Assembly: GCA_005879255.1 (NCBI GenBank)
Contig: VBKY01000396.1
Span: 1-5,596, forward strand
Reading direction: 5' to 3'
DNA length: 5,596 bases
DNA from: Deltaproteobacteria bacterium
GTDB lineage: Bacteria; Desulfobacterota_B; Binatia; UBA9968
The position numbers and the translations under genes are program-made. How positions within the stretch are numbered: position 1 is the stretch's first letter; the number at the start of each line of letters is the position of its first letter. Shown here one piece after another: positions 1 through 5,596 of this stretch. Below the pieces are notes generated by a model, which saw only the letters and a list, made by a program, of their open reading frames with translations, searched no databases and was not told the origin of the DNA.

Positions 1-272
1 AGATAATTTTCCCGCCAAGCATTGTTGCTCTGGGCGATGTGCACATAGGGATCGCCGTAGAGCGCCTTGCGCACGTAGAGGTTGTGATGATTGCCGGAAA
101 CTACGTCGAGCTCCCCCGCCTTGAGTCCTTCCGTCGCGCGCTTGCGCTGCCCTTCTAGCGAGCCCATTTCTATTTCCAAACCGTGCTTTTCCAGAAAGCC
201 GCCCTCCTCCATCACTTTCCATAGAGGCACGTGGCTCGGCGCCCGGTAGTGAATTTTAATTTTCTTGGCCAT
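1..272 (-). CDS. NMT1/THI5-like substrate-binding-domain protein, N-terminal part (C-terminus beyond window)
   Basis: The visible part is about 90 residues and begins MAKKIKIHYRAPSHVPLW. Residues 14-45 match the start of the SsuA/ThiY/NMT1 type of binding fold: 'HVPLWKVMEEGGFLEKHGLEIE' without any gap, where a ligand-contacting loop is followed by the helix before 'F.kkhGLeve'. The next stretch (GQRKRATEGLKAGELDVV) is the usual 'al.aGelDv' segment. The start is ATG at 272, with an AGGA Shine-Dalgarno at 282-279 and a 6-base spacer. An in-frame TGA lies upstream inside the repeat, so no signal peptide can be added. The protein is therefore either cytoplasmic or a signal-less relative of periplasmic binding proteins; enzymes with this fold are known. 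It follows the ABC importer genes on the same strand after a 139-base gap holding a palindromic repeat, so it may be a separate unit. Family is fairly sure; function and substrate are unknown. Confidence 0.8.
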   Translation of the reverse strand, partial: MAKKIKIHYRAPSHVPLWKVMEEGGFLEKHGLEIEMGSLEGQRKRATEGLKAGELDVVSGNHHNLYVRKALYGDPYVHIAQSNNAWRENY

Positions 273-278
273 GATGTG

Positions 279-282
279 TCCT
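279..282 (-). promoter_or_regulatory. Shine-Dalgarno of the NMT1-like gene
   Basis: AGGA on the minus strand, six bases before the ATG at 272. It fixes the start of the partial gene and supports the lack of a signal peptide. Confidence 0.6.
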
Positions 283-290
283 GCCCTTCT

Positions 291-305
291 CCCAGCGTCA
301 CTGGG
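291..305. other. small hairpin upstream of the NMT1-like gene
   Basis: CCCAG (291-295) and CTGGG (301-305) can pair around a five-base loop. On the minus-strand transcript this sits just upstream of the ribosome binding site of the gene at 272. The stem is only 5 bp and may be chance; there is no T-run, so it is not a terminator. Confidence 0.3.
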
Positions 306-392
306 TTCAACGTTCAAAGTTCAATGTTCAAAGTCCCTGGGCACCGGGTTGTGCAGCCCTGCACCTTGAACCTTGAACACGGAACCTTGAAC
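305..392. repeat. palindromic element of two arrays of 7-base GTTCAA/TTGAAC units
   Basis: The left arm has four perfect GTTCAA hexamers at 305, 312, 319 and 326, exactly seven bases apart. The right arm has four units in opposite orientation at 366 (TTGAAC), 373 (TTGAAC), 380 (CGGAAC, degenerate) and 387 (TTGAAC), again with a strict period of seven. The arms are separated by 34 bases. Folded on itself, 22 of 24 hexamer positions pair, while the single spacer base between units mismatches each time. It lies between two genes of the same direction and codes for nothing credible. I recall similar TTGAAC-rich intergenic palindromes from environmental genomes, but cannot give a family name. It may be a dispersed repeat (REP- or MITE-like) or a structured RNA spacer. 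It lacks a T-run on the minus-strand exit side, so it is not a classical terminator for the upstream gene. Confidence 0.85.
351..364. other. inner hairpin in the core of the palindromic element
   Basis: GTGCAG (351-356) and CTGCAC (359-364) are perfect reverse complements around CC. The hairpin is in the 34-base core between the heptamer arms, so the element has a short inner stem adjacent to the long outer one. Confidence 0.5.
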
Positions 393-411
393 GACTTTTC
401 TTTACTAGCAC

Positions 412-1503
412 TTAGCGCGTCTTGAGTATCTTCCAAACCTTGTCCCGCGACTCGTGCCGGCCGCCGACGATCCATTTCCATTCGGTATCATCGAAATACT
501 TTACGCCCTTCTTCGGCAAGTTGCCGGGGTTAAGATACGACTCATCGACGTCTGTCCGCAGCGTAGCCGAGCCGTAACCTTTACCATAGGTCTCCAACCC
601 TTCTTTGGAGAGAATCCAGTTAGCGAACAGCTGCGCCGCTTTCGGGTGCGGCGCTTTGTTGGCGACCGTCAACATCCACGGTGAGCCATTGATGGTTGGC
701 GCCACGCCATTCAGTTCAAAAATTTCCAATACTTTAAAGCCGTCCTTGACCAGCGGCCGTACGTCATCTTCGCGGCAGTTGAGACAAATCGGCTGCGTAC
801 CTCGCGCCAGCCAATCGGCCATCTGTCGGCGTTCGCGCGTGCGCACCGGCTTTTGCTCGATGTAGAGATTTTTTACGAACTCTTCGCCCACCTGTGTTAA
901 CAACCGCGCCGCCATATTCGCGCCCGCGCCCGTGGTCGTAGGGTCTTCGGTGGAGATCTTGCCGCGCCATTTGGGATTAATCAGGTCTTTGATATTTCGC
1001 AGCTCGTCGGGTTTCACATGCTCGGTGTTGATGTACAGCAAACTCGCCACGCTGCTGAACGCGCGCACAACGAACTGTTCCTGCGGATCGGCAAACCATA
1101 CTTTGCCCGTCTTCCACTTCGAGCCGTCGACCACCTCCGGCATGGCGATAAGCGGCTTCAGCGGGTCGATCATCTTGTCGTTGTAGAGCTCATTGGCCGA
1201 AGTGTCGGGGCCGGCGAGGTAGAGATCGATGCTATAAATGCCCGAAGCGCGTTCGGTCTCGACGCGCGAGACGATTTGGCTCGACCGCCCGGCGACGAAT
1301 TCGACGGGAATGCCGAACCGCGCGGTGAATTTGGGAATCACGTCGTTGCGCATCACCGGGTCGGGAGAGCCGGCGACGACGACCTTACCTTCTTTCTTAG
1401 CCCCGTCAATGACGGCAGCCCATTCCTTATCGCTCGCTTTTGTCTGTGCCCACGCATTGCTGAAGCCGACCAGCACGTACATAAACATGATCAATCGTTT
1501 CAT
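412..1503 (-). CDS. periplasmic solute-binding protein SBP-B of an iron(III)/thiamine-type ABC importer
   Basis: Full-length 363-residue extracellular solute-binding protein that should capture a ligand in the periplasm and deliver it to the permease encoded just upstream. Residues 1-19 are an export signal (MKRL, a hydrophobic core, AWA before Gln20), with no lipobox cysteine. The mature part shows AKKEGKVVV (35-43), where many family members begin the first lobe, then PEVVDGSKW (122-130), PKWRGKIS..DPT (177-189), the hinge-side RRQMADWLARG (225-235), APHPKAA..FANW (284-296) and RTDVDESYL (316-324). Length is usual for the family. No adjacent tyrosine pair of the FbpA iron site is present. 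A CLNC motif (240-243) has no counterpart in the paralogue at 4569-5596. ATG at 1503 is chosen because of GGAGAGAG upstream and the signal sequence. Thirty-six bases separate it from the permease stop, so it is the last gene of the transporter unit. The substrate cannot be named from sequence. Confidence 0.92.
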   Translation of the reverse strand: MKRLIMFMYVLVGFSNAWAQTKASDKEWAAVIDGAKKEGKVVVAGSPDPVMRNDVIPKFTARFGIPVEFVAGRSSQIVSRVETERASGIYSIDLYLAGPDTSANELYNDKMIDPLKPLIAMPEVVDGSKWKTGKVWFADPQEQFVVRAFSSVASLLYINTEHVKPDELRNIKDLINPKWRGKISTEDPTTTGAGANMAARLLTQVGEEFVKNLYIEQKPVRTRERRQMADWLARGTQPICLNCREDDVRPLVKDGFKVLEIFELNGVAPTINGSPWMLTVANKAPHPKAAQLFANWILSKEGLETYGKGYGSATLRTDVDESYLNPGNLPKKGVKYFDDTEWKWIVGGRHESRDKVWKILKTR

Positions 1504-1508
1504 CTAAG

Positions 1509-1516
1509 CTCTCTCC
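1509..1516 (-). promoter_or_regulatory. strong Shine-Dalgarno of SBP-B
   Basis: GGAGAGAG on the minus strand ends five bases before the ATG at 1503. It is clearly better than the sites before the permease and ATPase, which would fit higher translation of the binding protein than of the membrane parts. Confidence 0.65.
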
Positions 1517-1539
1517 GAGGTATCGCCGTGAAACCTGCC

Positions 1540-3270
1540 CTAATCACTGCCGGATAGTTGCAATCCCAGTTTTCTAGCGATGAGCATCATCGCGCCGATG
1601 ATCAGCGTAATTAATAAACCGAGGGCCGCGGCCCGTTCCAGCTCGCCGGTGAAGCTATATTCGAGCAGCAAGATCGCCAACGGCCGCGACTGGTGGCTGT
1701 ACAGTAGCACGGGAGTGCTGATGCTGGTCAAGGCGCTGCCGAAGTTCATCAGGCCCACCGCAGCGGCGATGGGCGCCAACAGCGGCAATAGAATGCGCCG
1801 GTAGGTATAGGCCCAAGAAGCGCCGCTGACCCGCGCCGACTCTTCCAAGTCGCTGCCCAATTGCAACAGACCCGCCTTGAAGGCTTGAGTCGTCACTGGA
1901 CTGTCAGCCAGAATCAGCGCGAAGGCGATGCCCCAAACCGTGCCATAAAGAAAAAACCGCAGCGGCGTCGCGAGAAAAAGCCAGAGTACGCCGAGACTCA
2001 GAAGAATTCCCGGCAGCACATGCGGAATCCAACAAAGACTTTCCAACAGCGGCGCGGTAAGGGTGCGCTTCGAAACGAGCAAATAAGCGAGCGCCGAATA
2101 AAGCAGGATGCCGCCGATGGCGGTGACGCTGGCGATGATCAAGCTGTTTTTCAGGGCGACGAGGAAAATCGGGTCGGCGAGCATGTTGTGCCAATGATTC
2201 AGCGTAAACGGTGACGTGATATTGAAGAACCCATAGCGCCGCATGAACGAGCCGATTATTAGAAACGTGACCGGCAGCAGCATCATAACGCCGACATAAA
2301 ACAGACATCCGGTGAAAGCGACGTAGCGCCATTTGCCGAGTTTTACGCGCAGCGTTGAATAGCCTTGGCCGGTAACCACGGTGAACTTTTTGTTGCCGCT
2401 GAGACACCGCCAGTAGAAAAAAAGCAGTATCGCGAGCACAAATAGAAACACCGAACCCAGCGCCGTCGCTTCGCCGTAGGCGCGCGGTTCGCGGTGCAAG
2501 AAATCATAAATCTTGGTCGAGTAGACGTAGATGTCGGCCGGCGTGCCGAGCAAGAGTTCGGTGTTGAAGGATTGTAGACCGCGAATAAAGCTCAGCACCG
2601 ACACCGCCAAGATCATCGGCGCCAACACCGGCAGCGTGATGCGCCAGAGCATCGTCGTGGTATTGGCTCCGGCAACGCGCGCCGCTTCTTCGAGCGACGC
2701 GCCCAGCCTGCGAAACACGGGTACGAGCAGCATCACTTTGAACCAGATGCCGCCGGTAGATGTATGCACCCAAACTATGCCCCAAAAGCTGTACGGGTTG
2801 AAAATCGCCCGGTCGATGAACGGCAAACTCTTCGCCAGCGTGTTGAGAAAACCGAAGTTGGGATCGAGCAGCAAGATCCACGCCAGCACCAAGGGGAAAT
2901 CCGGTACGAAGTAGGCGATCCAACACGCCGACTCGATCCACTTGCCGCCAGGCATGTCGGTGCGCGCGATCAGCCACGCGAACATCACCGAAAGAATCAT
3001 CGCCGGGATAAGCCGCACGACGGAAAGCAAAAAACTCATCCAAAGAGCGCTCAACGTCCCCGGGTCCGTGAACGCCCTGAACCAATTGTCGAAGCCGTAA
3101 ACTGCCGGCTTGCCCGGCGCGGCTAGATTGAAACTACCCGTAAGCAAGAAAAGCAGCGGCGTGCCCATCGCCGCGATCAGAAAAACCAGGAATGAAAGCT
3201 CGGCGATCCGGATCGGCCGGAGGCGAAAGCGAATCACCGGCGACGACAGAGTGATGGCGGGCGACTTCAT
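1540..3270 (-). CDS. fused two-domain ABC permease (FbpB/ThiP type)
   Basis: A 576-residue inner-membrane protein holding two binding-protein-dependent transport domains in one chain. I read about twelve membrane segments: near residues 25-47, 74-103, 113-135, 162-185, 212-232 and 268-287 for the first half, and 317-341, 373-399, 408-434, 440-456, 497-520 and 547-565 for the second. Each half has an EAA loop that docks on the ATPase: EEAARVAGA with I-LP at 194-214, and EESARVSGA with I-LP at 476-496. The length fits fused permeases such as FbpB or ThiP, where PotB and PotC would be separate. The start is ATG at 3270, 11 bases after the ATPase stop, with no good Shine-Dalgarno, so translational coupling is likely. 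One gene therefore supplies both halves of the pore. Substrate is not shown by the sequence. Confidence 0.94.
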   Translation of the reverse strand: MKSPAITLSSPVIRFRLRPIRIAELSFLVFLIAAMGTPLLFLLTGSFNLAAPGKPAVYGFDNWFRAFTDPGTLSALWMSFLLSVVRLIPAMILSVMFAWLIARTDMPGGKWIESACWIAYFVPDFPLVLAWILLLDPNFGFLNTLAKSLPFIDRAIFNPYSFWGIVWVHTSTGGIWFKVMLLVPVFRRLGASLEEAARVAGANTTTMLWRITLPVLAPMILAVSVLSFIRGLQSFNTELLLGTPADIYVYSTKIYDFLHREPRAYGEATALGSVFLFVLAILLFFYWRCLSGNKKFTVVTGQGYSTLRVKLGKWRYVAFTGCLFYVGVMMLLPVTFLIIGSFMRRYGFFNITSPFTLNHWHNMLADPIFLVALKNSLIIASVTAIGGILLYSALAYLLVSKRTLTAPLLESLCWIPHVLPGILLSLGVLWLFLATPLRFFLYGTVWGIAFALILADSPVTTQAFKAGLLQLGSDLEESARVSGASWAYTYRRILLPLLAPIAAAVGLMNFGSALTSISTPVLLYSHQSRPLAILLLEYSFTGELERAAALGLLITLIIGAMMLIARKLGLQLSGSD

Positions 3271-3281
3271 CTTGATTGAAG

Positions 3282-4373
3282 CTAAAGCGGGCGAATATTG
3301 AGACGCGCCGGATCGAGGGCAAGACGAACAATGTCGCCGGCGGCGTAACGCTGCTTCTTCGGCGCCGACACGACAAACGACGCTCCGCCGGTCTGGACGT
3401 GATATTCGAAACGATCGCCGAGGTAAGCCACCTGTTCTATCTTCGCCACCAGCTGATTCGGCGCGAGCCCACCGGCGTCGAGAATCTCAATATCCTCCGG
3501 TCGGGTTATGACTCTGACGGTAGCGCCGTCCGCGAGAGCTTCACCGGCCACGCTGGAAAGCGCGCTCCGCCCCGCGCCCTGGCGAAATTCGATCCAGCAA
3601 TTAGCGTGGTTCTTGGCGACTTTTCCTTCGATACTAACTGTGCGCCCCAAAAACTCCGCGACAAACGGCGTCGCGGGTTTTTCATACACCTCTTCCGGGT
3701 TGCCGATCTGCTCAAAGCGTCCGCGATTCACCACGGCGATACGGTCGGACAAGGTCATCGCTTCCGCCTGATCATGGGTAACGTATAAGACCGTCAGCCC
3801 GAGCTTTCTTTGCAGCGCGCGAATCTCGACGCGCATTTGCTCGCGCAGTTTGGCGTCGAGATTCGACAGCGGTTCGTCGAGTAGCAAAATCGCCGGCTCG
3901 TAAACTAACGCTCGTGCCAAGGCGACTCGCTGTTGTTGTCCGCCGGAAAGCTCCGTTGCGCCGCGATCGGCCAAGCCGCCGAGGCCGACGACCTCAAGCG
4001 CGTGATGAACCCTCTGGCGGATCACACCGGCGGATTCTCGCCGCACCCGCAAAGGAAACGCGATATTTTCGAAAACCGTGAGGTGCGGCCAGATCGCGTA
4101 GGACTGAAAAACCATGCCCAACTGGCGTTTTTCCGGCGGCAGGCACAACCCGCGTTCAGGCGCCGCCACCGCTTTGCCGCCAATCAGAATTTCCCCAGCG
4201 TCCGGCTCTTCCAAACCCGCTACCAAACGAAGCGTCGTTGTCTTGCCGCAACCGGACGGTCCGAGAAGAGTAAAGATCTCGCCGGATTGAATTGAGAAAC
4301 TTACTTGATCGACCGCACTGACCGAGCCAAAACGCTTAACGACTTGGCAAAACTCAAGAACCGTTTGCGCCAT
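3282..4373 (-). CDS. ABC importer ATP-binding subunit (PotA/FbpC type, with TOBE domain)
   Basis: A 363-residue ATPase that should dimerise on the cytoplasmic side and drive the fused permease. All catalytic motifs are intact: Walker A GPSGCGKTT (38-46), Q-loop Gln90 in MVFQSYAIWPHLTV, signature LSGGQ (142-146), Walker B ILLLDE (162-167), D-loop SNLD (170-173) and the switch His200 in YVTHDQAEAMTLSDR. From about 240 (FLGRTVSIEG) to the end is the C-terminal TOBE-like extension typical of PotA, MalK and FbpC, with RPEDIEIL at 291-298. Length is usual for the family. The ATG at 4373 is the only good start, as an in-frame TAG stands four codons upstream and MAQTVLEF leads directly into the first strand. 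No Shine-Dalgarno is visible before it; the leader is pyrimidine-rich. It starts 195 bases after SBP-A and ends 11 bases before the permease. Confidence 0.95.
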   Translation of the reverse strand: MAQTVLEFCQVVKRFGSVSAVDQVSFSIQSGEIFTLLGPSGCGKTTTLRLVAGLEEPDAGEILIGGKAVAAPERGLCLPPEKRQLGMVFQSYAIWPHLTVFENIAFPLRVRRESAGVIRQRVHHALEVVGLGGLADRGATELSGGQQQRVALARALVYEPAILLLDEPLSNLDAKLREQMRVEIRALQRKLGLTVLYVTHDQAEAMTLSDRIAVVNRGRFEQIGNPEEVYEKPATPFVAEFLGRTVSIEGKVAKNHANCWIEFRQGAGRSALSSVAGEALADGATVRVITRPEDIEILDAGGLAPNQLVAKIEQVAYLGDRFEYHVQTGGASFVVSAPKKQRYAAGDIVRLALDPARLNIRPL

Positions 4374-4441
4374 AAGAAGGAATTGCTAGCCCGATGCTTT
4401 GTCCCGGCAGCGGAGCTAAATAAACGCAGCCACTTCGCGGG

Positions 4442-4457
4442 CGGGGTATTGACCCCG
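4442..4457. other. hairpin 1 in the SBP-A/ATPase gap
   Basis: CGGGGT (4442-4447) and ACCCCG (4452-4457) pair perfectly around ATTG. The GC-rich stem lies about 70 bases before the ATPase start on the minus-strand transcript. GGGGT..ACCCC hairpins also occur in REP-like dispersed repeats, which is an alternative reading. Confidence 0.5.
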
Positions 4458-4474
4458 ACGCTCTTAAAAGATCG

Positions 4475-4498
4475 CAAAGGGGATGCTCGCCCCCTTTG
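4475..4498. other. hairpin 2 in the SBP-A/ATPase gap
   Basis: CAAAGGGG (4475-4482) and CCCCTTTG (4491-4498) form a perfect 8-bp stem with an eight-base loop. On the minus strand it is followed by CGATCTTTTAAG, so only a short, offset T-run is present. It could be a weak or leaky terminator, or an RNA processing or stabilising stem downstream of SBP-A. Confidence 0.55.
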
Positions 4499-4517
4499 GA
4501 AACCCCATTTAATGGTT

Positions 4518-4537
4518 CCACGCCGCAACCAGCGTGG
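4518..4537. other. hairpin 3 in the SBP-A/ATPase gap, first after the SBP-A stop
   Basis: CCACGC (4518-4523) and GCGTGG (4532-4537) form a perfect 6-bp stem with an eight-base loop, about 30 bases past the SBP-A stop codon. No T-run follows on the minus strand (AACCATTAAATGG, which contains a smaller inverted repeat CCATT-T-AATGG at 4505-4515). It most likely belongs with hairpins 1 and 2 as intercistronic RNA structure. Confidence 0.45.
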
Positions 4538-4568
4538 TCAAAGTAAAATATTTGGCCGACCTGTTCCA

Positions 4569-5596
4569 TCACTGTCGCTTCAATAATTTTCCCAGGAGTT
4601 TTCTCACCTTCTCTTTCGTCGAAAGGGTAAATTCCCAGTCGTAGCTGTCAAAGTATTTTATCCCCCGCTGCGGCACGATATCGGACGGCAAAAAAGACTC
4701 ATCCACGTCGGTTCGCGTGGTCGCGTGCAATTGCGCCCGAGAAAAAACTTCGGCGCCTTCTTTCGCAGCCAGCCAGTTGAGAAACACCCGCGCGGCGTTA
4801 GGATGGGGCGCGCGATTGATGATCGCGAGCAAACCCGAAGCGCCGGTGAGCATGTCCATCGCGTCCGCAGGCGCTGCTTTGACGATCGGAAAACCCTCCC
4901 TTTGCAGGCGGTCTACTTCTTCGCTGCGCGCGCCGAATGAAATTGGGTAAGTGCCTCTGGCGAGCCAGTCCTCCATTTGGCGCTTGTCGCGGCTAAACAC
5001 CGGCTTCTGGTCGACGAACAAGGCTTTTAAAAATGGCTCGCCAAACTGGACGTAAAGCGCCGCCGCGGTATTGCTGCCGGTACCGGCATCGGTGGGATCG
5101 AATACGGAGATCTTACCCTGCCATTTTGGCTCTAACAAATTTTTGATCGACTTCATCTCGCCCGGCTGGACAAACCGAGTGTTCATGAAAAATAGCGAAC
5201 TCGCCGTGTTGAATAGACGCAGGATGTACTGTGCTTCCGGATCGATGAACCAAGGCTGTCCTCTCTTCCACTTCGAACCGTCGACGACCTCCGGCAAGAT
5301 CAGCAGCGGCTTGAGCGGATCGAGCATCTTTGCCGCATAGAGCGAGGTCGCCATGGTTTGCACCCCCGCGGTAACCACGTCCACCGAGTAGATGCCGGCT
5401 TGACGCTCCAAGCGCAGGCGCGCCGTCATTTCATTGCTGCGGCCAGCTAGATATTCCACTTTGATGCCGAACCTGGCGGTGAATCTTTCTGGTATATGCT
5501 TTCGCATGAGCGGATCCGGCGCCGCCGCGAAAACCACTTTGCCTTCTTTTTTCGCCGCCGAAACCCATTGATCCCATTTCTGTTCCCAACCCGTGT
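4569..5596 (-). CDS. periplasmic solute-binding protein SBP-A, paralogue of SBP-B (N-terminus beyond window)
   Basis: The reading frame is open to the window edge, so the 341 visible residues are a partial protein. The GTG at 5537 that could be taken as a start is internal, since WEQKWDQWVSAAKKEGK precedes it and matches the early mature part of SBP-B. By that alignment about 21 residues, mainly the signal peptide, are missing. Shared blocks in order are FTARFGI, AGRS, KM.DPLKPL, PEVVDGSKWK, PKW.GKIS..DPT..G.G.N, QKPV..R..RQM.DWLARGT, APHP.AA..F.NW and RTDVDES; roughly half of all positions look identical by eye. Like SBP-B it has no adjacent tyrosine pair, and it lacks the CxxC of SBP-B. It is the first visible gene of the transporter unit and is followed by a 195-base gap before the ATPase. 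It should feed the same permease, with its own ligand preference or affinity. Confidence 0.9.
   Translation of the reverse strand, partial: TGWEQKWDQWVSAAKKEGKVVFAAAPDPLMRKHIPERFTARFGIKVEYLAGRSNEMTARLRLERQAGIYSVDVVTAGVQTMATSLYAAKMLDPLKPLLILPEVVDGSKWKRGQPWFIDPEAQYILRLFNTASSLFFMNTRFVQPGEMKSIKNLLEPKWQGKISVFDPTDAGTGSNTAAALYVQFGEPFLKALFVDQKPVFSRDKRQMEDWLARGTYPISFGARSEEVDRLQREGFPIVKAAPADAMDMLTGASGLLAIINRAPHPNAARVFLNWLAAKEGAEVFSRAQLHATTRTDVDESFLPSDIVPQRGIKYFDSYDWEFTLSTKEKVRKLLGKLLKRQ

Noticed and set aside
305..392. Intrinsic terminator for the transporter unit
   Set aside because: On the minus strand no T-run follows the structure; the T-rich stretch is on the opposite side, where no gene would use it.
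305..392. CRISPR array
   Set aside because: The period is seven bases with single-base spacers and the two halves are inverted, unlike CRISPR repeats and spacers.
231..425. Plus-strand 64-residue reading frame across the repeat
   Set aside because: It overlaps the NMT1-like gene start and its middle is only the translated heptamer palindrome (NVQSSMFKV, TLNLEHGTLN); no ribosome site and no recognisable fold.
1018..1557. Plus-strand 179-residue reading frame
   Set aside because: It is fully antisense to SBP-B, whose signal peptide, motifs and Shine-Dalgarno are convincing; composition is that of a shadow frame.
3276..3788. Plus-strand 170-residue reading frame
   Set aside because: Antisense shadow of the ATPase C-terminal region; no family resemblance.
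4354..4572. Minus-strand 72-residue reading frame filling the SBP-A/ATPase gap
   Set aside because: It overlaps both neighbours' ends, translates the hairpins, and resembles no protein; an overlapping frame at 4301-4528 is equally unconvincing.
4569..5537. GTG at 5537 as the start of SBP-A
   Set aside because: The frame is open upstream to the window edge, and the residues before it align with the mature N-terminus of SBP-B, so this is an internal valine.

Overview
The window carries one operon-like run of five genes, all on the minus strand, so transcription runs from high to low coordinates. It has moderately high GC, long Gram-negative-type export signals and small intergenic gaps. Several solute-binding proteins sit side by side, and there is a heptamer TTGAAC palindromic repeat of a kind I associate with environmental deltaproteobacterial-type or candidate-phylum genomes. 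A Gram-negative soil or groundwater bacterium of such a lineage is my best guess. No marker gene here proves it.

Layout in the order of transcription: (1) 5596-4569, a periplasmic solute-binding protein (SBP-A) whose signal-peptide end lies outside the window. (2) 4568-4374, a 195-base gap with three compact hairpins. (3) 4373-3282, an ATP-binding subunit of the PotA/FbpC type. (4) 3270-1540, a fused two-domain permease of the FbpB/ThiP type, starting 11 bases after the ATPase stop. (5) 1503-412, a second, full-length solute-binding protein (SBP-B), paralogous to SBP-A. (6) 411-273, a gap with an 88-base palindrome built from 7-base TTGAAC units. (7) 272-1, the N-terminal part of a third binding-protein-like gene of the NMT1/THI5 type, which runs off the window and lacks a signal peptide.

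Genes 1 to 5 make a complete ABC importer: two alternative binding proteins, one permease polypeptide that supplies both membrane domains, and an ATPase that would work as a dimer. The family is usually labelled iron(III), thiamine, polyamine or 2-aminoethylphosphonate uptake. Neither binding protein has the adjacent tyrosine pair used by classical ferric-binding proteins, so the substrate is left open. I saw no RNA genes, CRISPR array, transposase or phage genes. The system is mostly conventional. The points worth a second look are the paired binding proteins around one transporter, the two structured gaps, and the signal-less third binding protein.
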